Assembly (NCBI GenBank): GCA_944390905.1
Contig: CALXRR010000005.1
Coordinates: forward strand, 1-54,511
DNA: 54,511 nucleotides
Direction of reading: 5' to 3'
Origin: an uncultured Alphaproteobacteria bacterium
Lineage (GTDB): Bacteria; Pseudomonadota; Alphaproteobacteria; RF32; CAG-239
Under the pieces are notes generated by a model. That model was not told the DNA's origin. It saw nothing but the letters and a program-made list of their open reading frames with translations, and searched no databases. Numbering within the stretch: position 1 is the first letter of the stretch; each line of letters begins with the position of its first letter. The translations under genes and the position numbers were made by a program. Positions 32,477 to 42,689 of the stretch are shown here, one piece after another.

Positions 32477-35293
32477 GTGGGAAAAAAAGTTTGTTTGATT
32501 GATGGCTCCGGATATATTTTCAGAGCCTTTTATGGGTTACCGATGATGACGAATCCGGAAAATGTTCCGGTCAATGCGGTGTATGGCTTTACTAATATGT
32601 TTTTGAAGCTTACAGCCCGAATCCGTTGTGATTATTGCTTGGTGCTGTTTGATGCCAAAAGAAAAAATTATCGCAATGAAATATTCCCTGATTATAAAGG
32701 GACGCGTAAAGAAATTCCCGAGGAGCTAATCCCCCAGTTTCCGATTATCCGCGAGGCGGTGGACGCGCTCAACATCAACCATTTGGAGATGGAAGGATAT
32801 GAGGCCGACGACCTGATTGCCACTTATGCCAAGCAGGCTACCGATAAAGGGTTTGAGGCGGTAGTGGTGTCTGCCGACAAAGATTTGATGCAGCTAATCC
32901 GCCCAGGGGTAGAATATTTTGACCCGATGAAAGACAAGTTCTTTACCCCCGAAGATGTAAAAGAAAAGTTTGGCGTCTATCCCGACAAAGTGGTTGATGT
33001 GCAGGCGTTGGCCGGAGATTCAATCGACAATGTTCCGGGGGTGCCTGGAATCGGCATTAAAACCGCGGCCGAGTTGGTAAACCAGTTTGGCTCGTTGGAG
33101 CAGATTTTAGACCGTGCGGCCGAAATAAAACAAAACAAGCGGCGCGAATCTTTGATTGAGCACCGGCAAGATGCCGAGGTTTCGCTCCAATTGGTAACGC
33201 TGAAAAATGATGTGCCGGTAGAGCACGATATTGAATATTATCAATGCCAAAAGCCCAAGCTCAATACGTTGTTGGAGTTTGCTGACAAGCACGCTTTCCG
33301 CACCCTGAAACCGCGTTTTGAAAAATGGGTGGAAGAAATGTGTTGTACCTCCACCACCGACAACTGCGCAACTCCTCCGGCAGATGATGCCGCTGCCAGC
33401 AAAGAAGAGAATCCAGCAACGCAAGCTCCGATTAAAGATGAGGTTATTGCCCATTATGAATTGGTGCAAGATGAGGAGGCTTTGCGCCGCTGGGTGGCGA
33501 TGATTAAGCAAAAAAGAATGGTAGCGCTGGATACCGAAACCACAGGGCTTAACCCGTTTTTTGATAAAATTGTGGGAATGTCGTTAGCGGTTGATGACGG
33601 GGTGGCGTGTTATATTCCGTTGGCGCACAAAAACCCCGCCGGACACGGAGATTTGTTCAGCGATAAGGCGGCTATACCCGAAATCAAGCAGCTTTCTGCC
33701 GAGGTCATCAAAAAGTATTTGGCGCCGATTATGGAAAGCAAGTCGATTTTGAAAATCGGTCACAACATTAAATTCGATTTGCACTTTTTGACCCAAGTAT
33801 TCGGCAAAGAATTGCCAATTGCTCCGCTGGAAGATACAGCCGTAATGTCGTATGACTTAGACTCATCAGAACACGGGCATGGCTTGGACGAGTTGGCACC
33901 GTTGTTCCTCGGGCATAAGATGATTGCTTATGAAGAGGTTTGCGGCTCAGGCAAAAATAAAATCACTTTTGACCAAGTGCCGCTTGAAAAAGCCGTGAAC
34001 TATGCCGCCGAAGATGCCGACATCACCTTGCGGCTGTATAAAAAGTTTAAGCCTCGTATTATTGATGAGAAAAAGGCGTTTATTTATGAGCAATTTGACC
34101 GTCCGCTGATTGCTGTACTCAAGCAAATGGAAGAAAACGGGATTATGGTAAACGCCACCGCGCTAAAACTCCTGAGCTCCGATTTTGCTGAGAATATTCG
34201 CGCCTTGGAGCAAGAAATTTATCAGCTGGCGGGGGAAGAATTCAACCTTGGCTCGCCAAAGCAAATCGGTTATATTTTGTTTGAAAAAAACAATATCAAA
34301 GGCAAAAAGACACCTACCGGCGCGTGGCAGACCGGAGCCGATGTGTTGGAAGATTTGGCAGATGAGGGCTGTGAGCTGGCGCAGAAAATTTTGGACTGGA
34401 GATGTTTTTCAAAGCTAAAAAGCACTTATACGGACTCGTTGTTAGAGTTGTTGGACAACGAATCAAGAGTGCACACAACATTCTCGCAGACGGTGGTAAA
34501 TACCGGAAGGTTGGCGTCTTCTAACCCGAACTTGCAAAATATTCCCATTCGGAGTGAAGAGGGTAAAAAAATCCGCCAATGTTTTGGGGCGCCCAAGGGG
34601 TATAAAATCATTGCCGCGGACTACTCGCAAGTGGAACTGCGCCTGATGGCATCAGTGGCCGATGTAAAAGCGCTCAAAGAGGCCTTTGCCCATGGGGCTG
34701 ATATTCATGCAGCTACCGCGGCGCACGTGTTTGGGGTGCCAAGAGAGCGGGTTACACCTGATTTGCGCCGCCAGGCCAAGGCGATTAATTTCGGCATTGT
34801 ATACGGCATATCGCAATTTGGGTTGTCAAAGCAGCTCAATGTATCTCGCGAGGAGGCAAAGGCTTATATTGATGCTTATTTCAAAAAAATGCCGGAAATC
34901 AAGCAATATATGAATGATACGATTTTGTTTGCCCGCGAGCACGGTTTTGTGCTGACGCCGTTTGGCCGCAAGTGCTATATTCACGGGATTAATGACCGCA
35001 ACAAGCGCAATGCAGCCAATGCCGAAAGAGCCGCGATAAATGCCCCGATACAGGGCGGAGCGGCCGACATCATCAAACTGGCGATGAATAAAGTCGGCGA
35101 TGAGCTGGCCGCAGCAGGGCTGAAGACCAGAATGCTGCTCCAAGTGCATGACGAGTTGGTGTTTGAGGCACCGGAAAGCGAAGTTGAGCAAGCTGCCGCC
35201 ATTATCAAAAAAGTGATGGAGACCGTGGTAAATTATGCGGTGCCGCTGATTGCCGAAGTGGGTGTCGGCGACAACTGGACCGAGGCTCATTAG
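32477..35293 (+). CDS. polA: DNA polymerase I
   Basis: The 938-residue product has all three domains: the 5'-3' exonuclease (GSGYIFRAFYGLP, then EADDLIATYA and SADKDLMQL), an intact 3'-5' exonuclease (ALDTETTGL and the HNIKFDLHFL, YAAEDADITLRLY motifs) and the polymerase (ADYSQVELRLMAS, RRQAKAINFGIVYGIS, QVHDELVFE). It fills gaps in repair and Okazaki fragments. I chose the GTG at 32477, where the conserved GKKVCLIDGSGY begins; an ATG at 32429 would add 16 residues unlike the family. It is divergent from the PBP1A gene. Confidence 0.97.
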   Translation: MGKKVCLIDGSGYIFRAFYGLPMMTNPENVPVNAVYGFTNMFLKLTARIRCDYCLVLFDAKRKNYRNEIFPDYKGTRKEIPEELIPQFPIIREAVDALNINHLEMEGYEADDLIATYAKQATDKGFEAVVVSADKDLMQLIRPGVEYFDPMKDKFFTPEDVKEKFGVYPDKVVDVQALAGDSIDNVPGVPGIGIKTAAELVNQFGSLEQILDRAAEIKQNKRRESLIEHRQDAEVSLQLVTLKNDVPVEHDIEYYQCQKPKLNTLLEFADKHAFRTLKPRFEKWVEEMCCTSTTDNCATPPADDAAASKEENPATQAPIKDEVIAHYELVQDEEALRRWVAMIKQKRMVALDTETTGLNPFFDKIVGMSLAVDDGVACYIPLAHKNPAGHGDLFSDKAAIPEIKQLSAEVIKKYLAPIMESKSILKIGHNIKFDLHFLTQVFGKELPIAPLEDTAVMSYDLDSSEHGHGLDELAPLFLGHKMIAYEEVCGSGKNKITFDQVPLEKAVNYAAEDADITLRLYKKFKPRIIDEKKAFIYEQFDRPLIAVLKQMEENGIMVNATALKLLSSDFAENIRALEQEIYQLAGEEFNLGSPKQIGYILFEKNNIKGKKTPTGAWQTGADVLEDLADEGCELAQKILDWRCFSKLKSTYTDSLLELLDNESRVHTTFSQTVVNTGRLASSNPNLQNIPIRSEEGKKIRQCFGAPKGYKIIAADYSQVELRLMASVADVKALKEAFAHGADIHAATAAHVFGVPRERVTPDLRRQAKAINFGIVYGISQFGLSKQLNVSREEAKAYIDAYFKKMPEIKQYMNDTILFAREHGFVLTPFGRKCYIHGINDRNKRNAANAERAAINAPIQGGAADIIKLAMNKVGDELAAAGLKTRMLLQVHDELVFEAPESEVEQAAAIIKKVMETVVNYAVPLIAEVGVGDNWTEAH

Positions 35294-35301
35294 AAATCAA
35301 G

Positions 35302-35332
35302 AAAACCGCAGAGAGGTAAGCCCTGCGGTTTG
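35302..35332 (+). terminator. polA terminator
   Basis: AACCGCAG and CTGCGGTT form a stem around an 11-base loop just after the polA stop; the T-run is short. Confidence 0.65.
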
Positions 35333-35342
35333 ATGTCTGATA

Positions 35343-35422
35343 ATGACGAGGATAAAAATTTTTTTTAATTCTGAGACAATAAGGAAAAGAGATACAGTTC
35401 TTGTGCTTTCTATCCTCGTCAT
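35343..35422. repeat. 12 bp perfect inverted repeat upstream of gyrB
   Basis: ATGACGAGGATA (35343-35354) and TATCCTCGTCAT (35411-35422) are perfectly complementary with 56 bases between. The interior is AT-rich with a run of eight T. It could be a long hairpin in the polA 3' region, a small RNA or a miniature mobile element. Confidence 0.45.
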
Positions 35423-35512
35423 AGCTCCATTATAACCTATTTTTGAGGATTTGTGTGTGAACTTTATGTTACAAATTATGAGGTTTTTTATTGAATATCT
35501 GTCATTTTGTGC

Positions 35513-35541
35513 TTGGTTTTGCAAAGGTTTTGGTGTATGCT
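35513..35541 (+). promoter_or_regulatory. Likely gyrB promoter
   Basis: TTGGTT (35513-35518), a 17-base spacer and TATGCT (35536-35541), about 35 bases before the ATG. Confidence 0.45.
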
Positions 35542-35568
35542 CAAGGCAATTAATTTGAAAGGACATGA

Positions 35569-38019
<2,451 letters not shown>

Positions 38020-38032
38020 TACACAAAGACAT

Positions 38033-38062
38033 AAAAAAAGGAGGCACTCGCCTCCTTTTTTT
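38033..38062 (+). terminator. gyrB terminator
   Basis: AAGGAGGC and GCCTCCTT form a stem with a 4-base loop, flanked by A's and followed by seven T. Confidence 0.85.
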
Positions 38063-38165
38063 GTGAGCTGATTGGAAGCGGGTGCCGCTTCACCCACTAA
38101 CTTTGCTGTTTGGGGATTGAGGCAGAGAAGACGCGATGCTCGCATCCTGCCACTGTTGAGTTCTT

Positions 38166-38205
38166 GGCACTGGATCCCCGGGTCAAGCCCGAGGATGACA
38201 GTGCC
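38166..38205. repeat. Palindromic repeat just past the variable-protein gene
   Basis: GGCACTG and CAGTGCC close a hairpin whose arms also pair through ATCC/GGAT and CGGG/CCCG around TCAAG. The core GGATCCCCGGGTCAAGCCCG resembles a dispersed palindromic element I know from alphaproteobacterial genomes. It lies about 17 bases past the stop of the variable protein. It may act as its terminator; in known DGRs a hairpin just beyond the variable repeat aids retrohoming. Confidence 0.55.
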
Positions 38206-38222
38206 GGTAGTGGTATAAAAAC

Positions 38223-39176
38223 CTAGAAAGCGAGCACCGGGCGAACGGAGTAGCTGCTGTTGTAGTCGTTCTTATTGCTGTAGCCCATATCGAACGAGCC
38301 ACTCCTATCGGCGCGGAAGATCCACGCGCCGCCGTAGGAGGACTCAGACGACGACCAAACGCGCTCAGGTCCACTGGATACATTTCCTAGGATTGTTGCT
38401 GTACTGGTACCAGCTCCTGCCTGAATTTCCAAAATAGCAGCGTTGAATTTAGTAAAATTAGCTGAATTATCTAAGGCATTTTTTAATAATCCGCCTGAAG
38501 GCAGGCACCATGTTTTCCCTCCTTCTTTATAATTCTTAGCCGCCCATGCTGCCGGATATTTACTGCTATTACCTTGAGCTGTGATTTTATCTGTATTGGT
38601 ACAGCTAGCTTGTATATCGGTTAATTTTGATTCTGATGAAGTTGTTAAAACTCCGGAAATATCTACATATTCCGTAGACCAATAAATATTGGTAGCAACC
38701 GGCTTATGCGCCATTACCCAGCCATTCTGGCTAGCCGATTTTTCATAGATTACAATACCAAGCAATTTCTTACTGGAAATATAGTCATTTGAGCAAGTGC
38801 CATCGACATAATACAATGCGCCGACGGTGCAGTTGGCGGTGGCATCTTCACATTTTTGAGACGAATCGTTCCAGATATAACCTGTGGCACAAGTACATTC
38901 AGAATATTTCCCATTGCAGGCTTGTCCGACTCCTCCAGAATATCCGGTGCCGGTGCAGGAGAGGGTGAAGCCAAGGTCATTACAGATTTCTGACTCGGAT
39001 TTGAAGCATGCCCATTTGTTGCCGAAGGGGCATTTGACGCCGGTGCCGCCGGAGCAAGAGGTTTCGGTATAGCCCAAAGTCGCGCAATCCTGCGTTGCTA
39101 CGCACTGGGCAAAGGTTAAATGAGGGATTAAGGACAGAGATGTCCCGATGAGTAGAAAAAGTTTAGTATTAGTCAT
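38223..39176 (-). CDS. Secreted Cys-rich protein with C-type-lectin-like variable domain (DGR target candidate)
   Basis: The 317-residue product has a signal peptide ending near LTFAQ. Residues 24-130 form a cysteine-rich region with repeated CxGxGxxGG..C patterns (about 15 Cys). Residues 135-317 form a DUF1566/formylglycine-enzyme-like C-type lectin domain, with WCLPSGGLLKNAL, RVWSSSES and the end SVRPVLAF. The final ~45 codons are GC-rich and many are NNC, unlike the AT-rich rest of the gene, as expected for a variable repeat filled from an AAC-rich template. Such domains bind varied ligands. The leader at 39177-39418 is a structured RNA, so expression is probably controlled by it. No reverse transcriptase is in the window. 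AAAGG precedes the ATG. Confidence 0.75.
   Translation of the reverse strand: MTNTKLFLLIGTSLSLIPHLTFAQCVATQDCATLGYTETSCSGGTGVKCPFGNKWACFKSESEICNDLGFTLSCTGTGYSGGVGQACNGKYSECTCATGYIWNDSSQKCEDATANCTVGALYYVDGTCSNDYISSKKLLGIVIYEKSASQNGWVMAHKPVATNIYWSTEYVDISGVLTTSSESKLTDIQASCTNTDKITAQGNSSKYPAAWAAKNYKEGGKTWCLPSGGLLKNALDNSANFTKFNAAILEIQAGAGTSTATILGNVSSGPERVWSSSESSYGGAWIFRADRSGSFDMGYSNKNDYNSSYSVRPVLAF
38224..38372 (-). repeat. Candidate DGR variable repeat
   Basis: In the coding strand the tract TCC TAC GGC GGC and later GGC TAC AGC AAT AAG AAC GAC TAC AAC AGC AGC TAC TCC shows nearly every variable-site codon ending in C with the first two bases scrambled, the mark of A-to-N change at AAC codons. 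The fixed part between and after it (GCGTGG, GTTCGCCCGGTGCTC) would be shared with a template. Boundaries are estimated from the sudden rise in GC near position 38372 and the stop codon. Confidence 0.6.
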
Positions 39177-39418
39177 TTCACAACACCCTTTGTCTTAGTA
39201 GTTAAAAACAACGTCCACTCTTTGATGACAAAGGGCGGACGGGTGTTGAGAACCGTAACTGTATATACGGCCCGGCATTTTCAAGCCAAGGCTCTTATCA
39301 TACCGGCACCCGCCCCAAGAGGCATATAAGCACCGGTAATCATTATTTTAAGTCGTTATACCTAAACGACTATACAGTAAAGGGTTCTCACGCCCTGACG
39401 GACAAACTTTGCCCGCTG
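39177..39418 (-). ncRNA. Structured leader RNA, full copy 3
   Basis: The RNA starts at about 39418 and leads into the variable-protein gene. It has a hairpin (CGGGCAAA with TTTGTCCG), the conserved GTCAGGG, a long-range helix TGAGAACC/GGTTCTCA (39383-39390 with 39247-39254), a GTCGTT/AACGAC hairpin and the core GCGGGTG...CACCC with an inner CCGGTAT/ATGCCGG helix and AGCC/GGCT. The terminator-like hairpin GTCC..CTTTG/CAAAG..GGAC and TTGTTTTT follow. The Shine-Dalgarno region GGGTGTTG (39181-39188) is a perfect 8-base complement of CAACACCC in the core (39241-39248). Several helices keep pairing with different bases from copy 2 at 15453-15684. Confidence 0.65.
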
Positions 39419-39424
39419 AATAAA

Positions 39425-39453
39425 ATTCTAGCATAATAGAGCTTAAAAATCAA
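39425..39453 (-). promoter_or_regulatory. Promoter of structured RNA copy 3
   Basis: On the minus strand TTGATT (39448-39453), a 17-base spacer and TAGAAT (39425-39430). The segment matches the promoter of copy 2 at 15418-15446. Confidence 0.65.
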
Positions 39454-39459
39454 TGAATA

Positions 39460-39840
39460 ACTCTTGAGAGGTATAAATATGTTGGAATGGTGGCGGTAAA
39501 GAGTAAATCTGGCTAATTTTGTCTAGCGGGTTTTGAGGGAGGAAAGGCAGAAGGGAGAGGCAAGGATTGGAGGGAGGAGGGGTTGGATTGGAGGTAAGGC
39601 GTAAAGGAATGAGTAAAGAGGAAGGTAGGCAAGTGTTGAGAAAAATAAATTAGTACGGGGATGTGTGAAGTTAATTGCTCCGGCATGGACGAAGCCACAA
39701 GCTTGCAGCTTGTGTGTGAGTGTAAGCATAACCAGAAGATAAAGTGTTGTATTGCTGCTTGAAGTTAGGTTGTATAGTTGAAGTAGATATTATGGCTATT
39801 AAGTTTTGTCTTTTTTATAGTTCTTTGTTGAAAATAGTAA
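39460..39840. other. Non-coding gap with a purine-rich tract
   Basis: No supportable gene lies here; short frames are low-complexity. From about 39530 to 39640 the plus strand is strongly purine-rich, with repeated GGAGG and GGAAGG words. The rest is AT-rich without clear signals. Confidence 0.5.
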
Positions 39841-39869
39841 TTGAAATAAATAAAAGGCTGTGGTATAGT
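39841..39869 (+). promoter_or_regulatory. Promoter of the 39904 gene
   Basis: TTGAAA (39841-39846), a 17-base spacer and TATAGT (39864-39869), 34 bases before the ATG. Confidence 0.6.
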
Positions 39870-39903
39870 ACTCTTATGCAGTAATATATTAGGGAGATTT
39901 TAA

Positions 39904-40380
39904 ATGAAAATAATATATTTATTTTTAGGGGTCGGTTTAGCTTTAATACCAGAGATGACTTTTGCTCAATGTGTCGCGACACAGGACTGCTCTACTCTTG
40001 GATACACAGAATCTTCTTGCTCTGGTGGAAATGGTGTCAAATGCCCATTTGGTAACAAATGGGCTTGCTTTAAGTCTGAAAATGAAATAAGGCAACAATT
40101 ATGCTCGGAGCTAGGGTTTAAATATTCTTGTTCCGGTGCCGGTTATGTTGGTGGTGAGGGGTCAACATGTGAAGGAAAATATGCCGTTTGTAAATGTATT
40201 TCCAGATATAAATGGAAAGAAGGCGAATGTAAAGAATGGTGTCCGTACGTTACCAAATGTGGTTTTAGAAATGGTGTAAAGTGTTGTTCCTTTTGTAATT
40301 TTGAAACGTATCAAGGAGAGCTATCTTGTGTTTGTGTAGAAACTTGTGGAAGTCAATGTGAAACAGCGTATTCTGAATAA
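39904..40380 (+). CDS. Secreted Cys-rich protein, paralogue lacking the variable domain
   Basis: The 158-residue product has a signal peptide ending near MTFAQ. Its first 100 residues closely follow the N-terminal half of the variable protein at 38223-39176, sharing AQCVATQDC, TLGYTE, CPFGNKWACFKSE and the GYxGGxGxxCxGKY pattern. A different Cys-rich end (WCPYVTKCGF, CCSFCNF, CVCVETCGSQC) replaces the lectin domain. More than 20 cysteines suggest a disulphide-stabilised surface or secreted protein. GGGAG lies ahead of the ATG. Its own promoter lacks the structured leader. Confidence 0.75.
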   Translation: MKIIYLFLGVGLALIPEMTFAQCVATQDCSTLGYTESSCSGGNGVKCPFGNKWACFKSENEIRQQLCSELGFKYSCSGAGYVGGEGSTCEGKYAVCKCISRYKWKEGECKEWCPYVTKCGFRNGVKCCSFCNFETYQGELSCVCVETCGSQCETAYSE

Positions 40381-40407
40381 AAAAACTTTTTTATTAAGCT
40401 GTGTAAA

Positions 40408-40490
40408 TAAATGCCGGCGCTTTGTTTGGCGCCGGTAGCTGCCCTCTCCCGACGGCGCAGCCGCCACCCTCTCCCTGCACGGGAGAGGTA
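40408..40490. repeat. Palindromic intergenic sequence between convergent genes
   Basis: CCGGCGC and GCGCCGG, then CTCTCCC and GGGAGAG, form two GC-rich hairpins between the 39904 gene and the convergent parE. They may terminate both. The CCCTCTCCC.. units look like a dispersed repeat. Confidence 0.5.
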
Positions 40491-40534
40491 GCTATTGGGA
40501 TGGACTTGCAAAAACACGGGAGAAGAAGATTGGC

Positions 40535-42520
40535 TTAAATATCGAGATCGTCGACAAATTTGGCGCGCTCGATAATAAACTTAAAGCGGGTTTCAGGATT
40601 TTTACCCATTAAGCGATCTACCTGTCGGCGGGTTTCAAAGGCTTCTTCCTTGCCCTCTTTGGTTGAGGTATTAGGCAGAACAACGCGCAGCAAAACGCGG
40701 TTCTTTTTATCCATAGTGGTTTCTTTGAGCTGCATAGCGCTCATCTCTCCCAGACCCTTAAAACGGCTGATATCAGGTTTTTGATTGCCTTTTAAGATTT
40801 TGGCCAAGAGCTTGTCTTTTTCATCATCATCGAGGGCATAATAGTTCTTGCCACCGACAACGATTTTATACAACGGCGGAGTGGCGATATAGAGGTGGCC
40901 GTTTTCTATCAACTTCGGCATTTGTTGGTAGAAAAAGGTCATTAGCAGCGAGGCAATATGGGCGCCGTCGACATCAGCATCGGTCATGATGATGATTTTT
41001 TCATAACGGAGGTTTTCCTCCTTATAATTCTCTTTAACGCCGCAGCCAAGAGCCTCACACATATCTTTGATTTCTTGGTTTTGCAAAATCTTGTCCAGAG
41101 AGGCGCTGGCGACGTTCAAAATCTTACCACGCAGAGGCAGAATAGCCTGGGTGACACGGTCGCGCCCCATTTTGGCTGAACCGCCCGCGGAATCTCCCTC
41201 AACGATGAAAATTTCGGTATTTTCAGCGGCAGCTTGCGAACAGTCGGCCAGTTTGCCGGGGAGGCGGAGTTTTTTGGTCGGAGCTTTGCGGTTGAGGACT
41301 TTCTCCTCCTTCTTCTTTTTACGAGCCTCGGCGCGCTCAATCACATATTCAAGCAGGGCGGTGGCGTTTTCAACATCAGAAGTAAGCCAGTGGTCAAAAG
41401 AATCTTTAACCGCCTGCTCTACCAAGCGAATGGCTTTGGTAGAGGTCAGCTTGTCTTTGGTTTGACCTTGGAACTGCGGGTCGCGGATGAACACCGAAAG
41501 CATTATGCAAGCGTTGCTCAAAAAGTCTTCAGCGGTAATGGAGGCGGCTTTTTTGACGTTAGCCATTTCACCATATTCCTTCAAGCCGCGGATAAGAGCA
41601 GTTTTGAAGCCTAATTCATGAGTACCGCCTTGCGGAGTTACTACCGTATTGCAGTAAGAGTTGCAGAAGCCGTTTTCATCCTCGGGCCAGGTAATCGCCC
41701 ATTCAACGCGGCCTTCGTCATTAGCCAGTTCAGCATCGCCGGAAAACATGGTGCGGTTGATGGTGGGGCGCGCCCCGATTTGATAGTTCAAAAAGTCTTT
41801 AAGCCCGTTGGGGAAGTGGAGCTCCATCTCTTGTGGGGTGGGGTCGCCTTCTGACAAAACGGAGGGATCGCACTTCCACAAAATGCGAATGCCCTTAAAC
41901 AAAAAGGCTTTGGAACGAGCCATACGGTAAATGCGGTTAGGAACAAACACGCGCGAGCCAAAAATCTCAGGGTCAGCGTGGAAAGTAATCGATGTACCGC
42001 GGCGGTTGGGGGCATTGCCGATAAGCTCTAAAGATGTGACAGGTTTGCCCTTTGAATATTCTTGGCGATAAAGTTTTTTATCACGGGCGATTTCAACCAC
42101 CAATTTGTCTGACAAAGCATTGACTACCGACAAGCCGACACCGTGCAAACCGCCGGAAACCTTATAAGCTCCGCCGCCAAATTTACCACCAGAGTGCAAA
42201 ACGGTTAAAATAACTTCCAACGCCGATTTATTGGGGTACTTAGGGTGTGGGTCAACCGGAATACCGCGTCCGTTATCCGTAATGGTTACGGACAAATCAG
42301 CATTGACTTTAATCTCAATATGATTAGCAAAACCGGCAACTGCCTCGTCCATAGAGTTATCAAGAATCTCGGCAACAAGGTGATGCAGGGCTTGCTCATC
42401 AGTGCCGCCAATATACATTCCGGGACGGTGACGAACCGGCTCCAAGCCTTCCAATACTTCAATATCCTGCGCAGAATAGGTGGTAACCGCAGGGGCTGTA
42501 GAATCAAACAAATCGGACAT
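40535..42520 (-). CDS. parE: DNA topoisomerase IV subunit B
   Basis: The 661-residue product is the ATPase subunit of topoisomerase IV, which unlinks daughter chromosomes. The GHKL domain has AEILDNSMDEAVAG and [11 protein letters not shown]; the TOPRIM domain has [14 protein letters not shown] and DADVDGAHIASLL. It is 150 residues shorter than gyrB and carries the ParE-type EVARxxK-like GKPVTSLEL and FKGLGEMSAMQLKETT. AAGG precedes the ATG. It is divergent from rpsB. Confidence 0.93.
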   Translation of the reverse strand: MSDLFDSTAPAVTTYSAQDIEVLEGLEPVRHRPGMYIGGTDEQALHHLVAEILDNSMDEAVAGFANHIEIKVNADLSVTITDNGRGIPVDPHPKYPNKSALEVILTVLHSGGKFGGGAYKVSGGLHGVGLSVVNALSDKLVVEIARDKKLYRQEYSKGKPVTSLELIGNAPNRRGTSITFHADPEIFGSRVFVPNRIYRMARSKAFLFKGIRILWKCDPSVLSEGDPTPQEMELHFPNGLKDFLNYQIGARPTINRTMFSGDAELANDEGRVEWAITWPEDENGFCNSYCNTVVTPQGGTHELGFKTALIRGLKEYGEMANVKKAASITAEDFLSNACIMLSVFIRDPQFQGQTKDKLTSTKAIRLVEQAVKDSFDHWLTSDVENATALLEYVIERAEARKKKKEEKVLNRKAPTKKLRLPGKLADCSQAAAENTEIFIVEGDSAGGSAKMGRDRVTQAILPLRGKILNVASASLDKILQNQEIKDMCEALGCGVKENYKEENLRYEKIIIMTDADVDGAHIASLLMTFFYQQMPKLIENGHLYIATPPLYKIVVGGKNYYALDDDEKDKLLAKILKGNQKPDISRFKGLGEMSAMQLKETTMDKKNRVLLRVVLPNTSTKEGKEEAFETRRQVDRLMGKNPETRFKFIIERAKFVDDLDI

Positions 42521-42655
42521 TTTTTACCTTATATATTCACTTCAAATTGATTGCAAAATAACCTAAAACCCTTTATTTTTCAAGCATTAAAAGCGTTTCG
42601 ACAACAAATTTTTTGAATCAATATGTAAAAAAGACGTTGTACGATTAAAAAATGC

Positions 42656-42684
42656 TTGATTTTTTAATAAATTAAGTGTAAATA
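42656..42684 (+). promoter_or_regulatory. Likely rpsB promoter
   Basis: TTGATT (42656-42661), a 17-base spacer and TAAATA (42679-42684), followed by a leader of about 215 bases. Confidence 0.5.
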
Positions 42685-42689
42685 ATCTC

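Noticed and set aside
39513..39729. Overlapping minus-strand frames in the purine-rich tract
   Set aside because: They are low-complexity products of the base bias, with no start signals.
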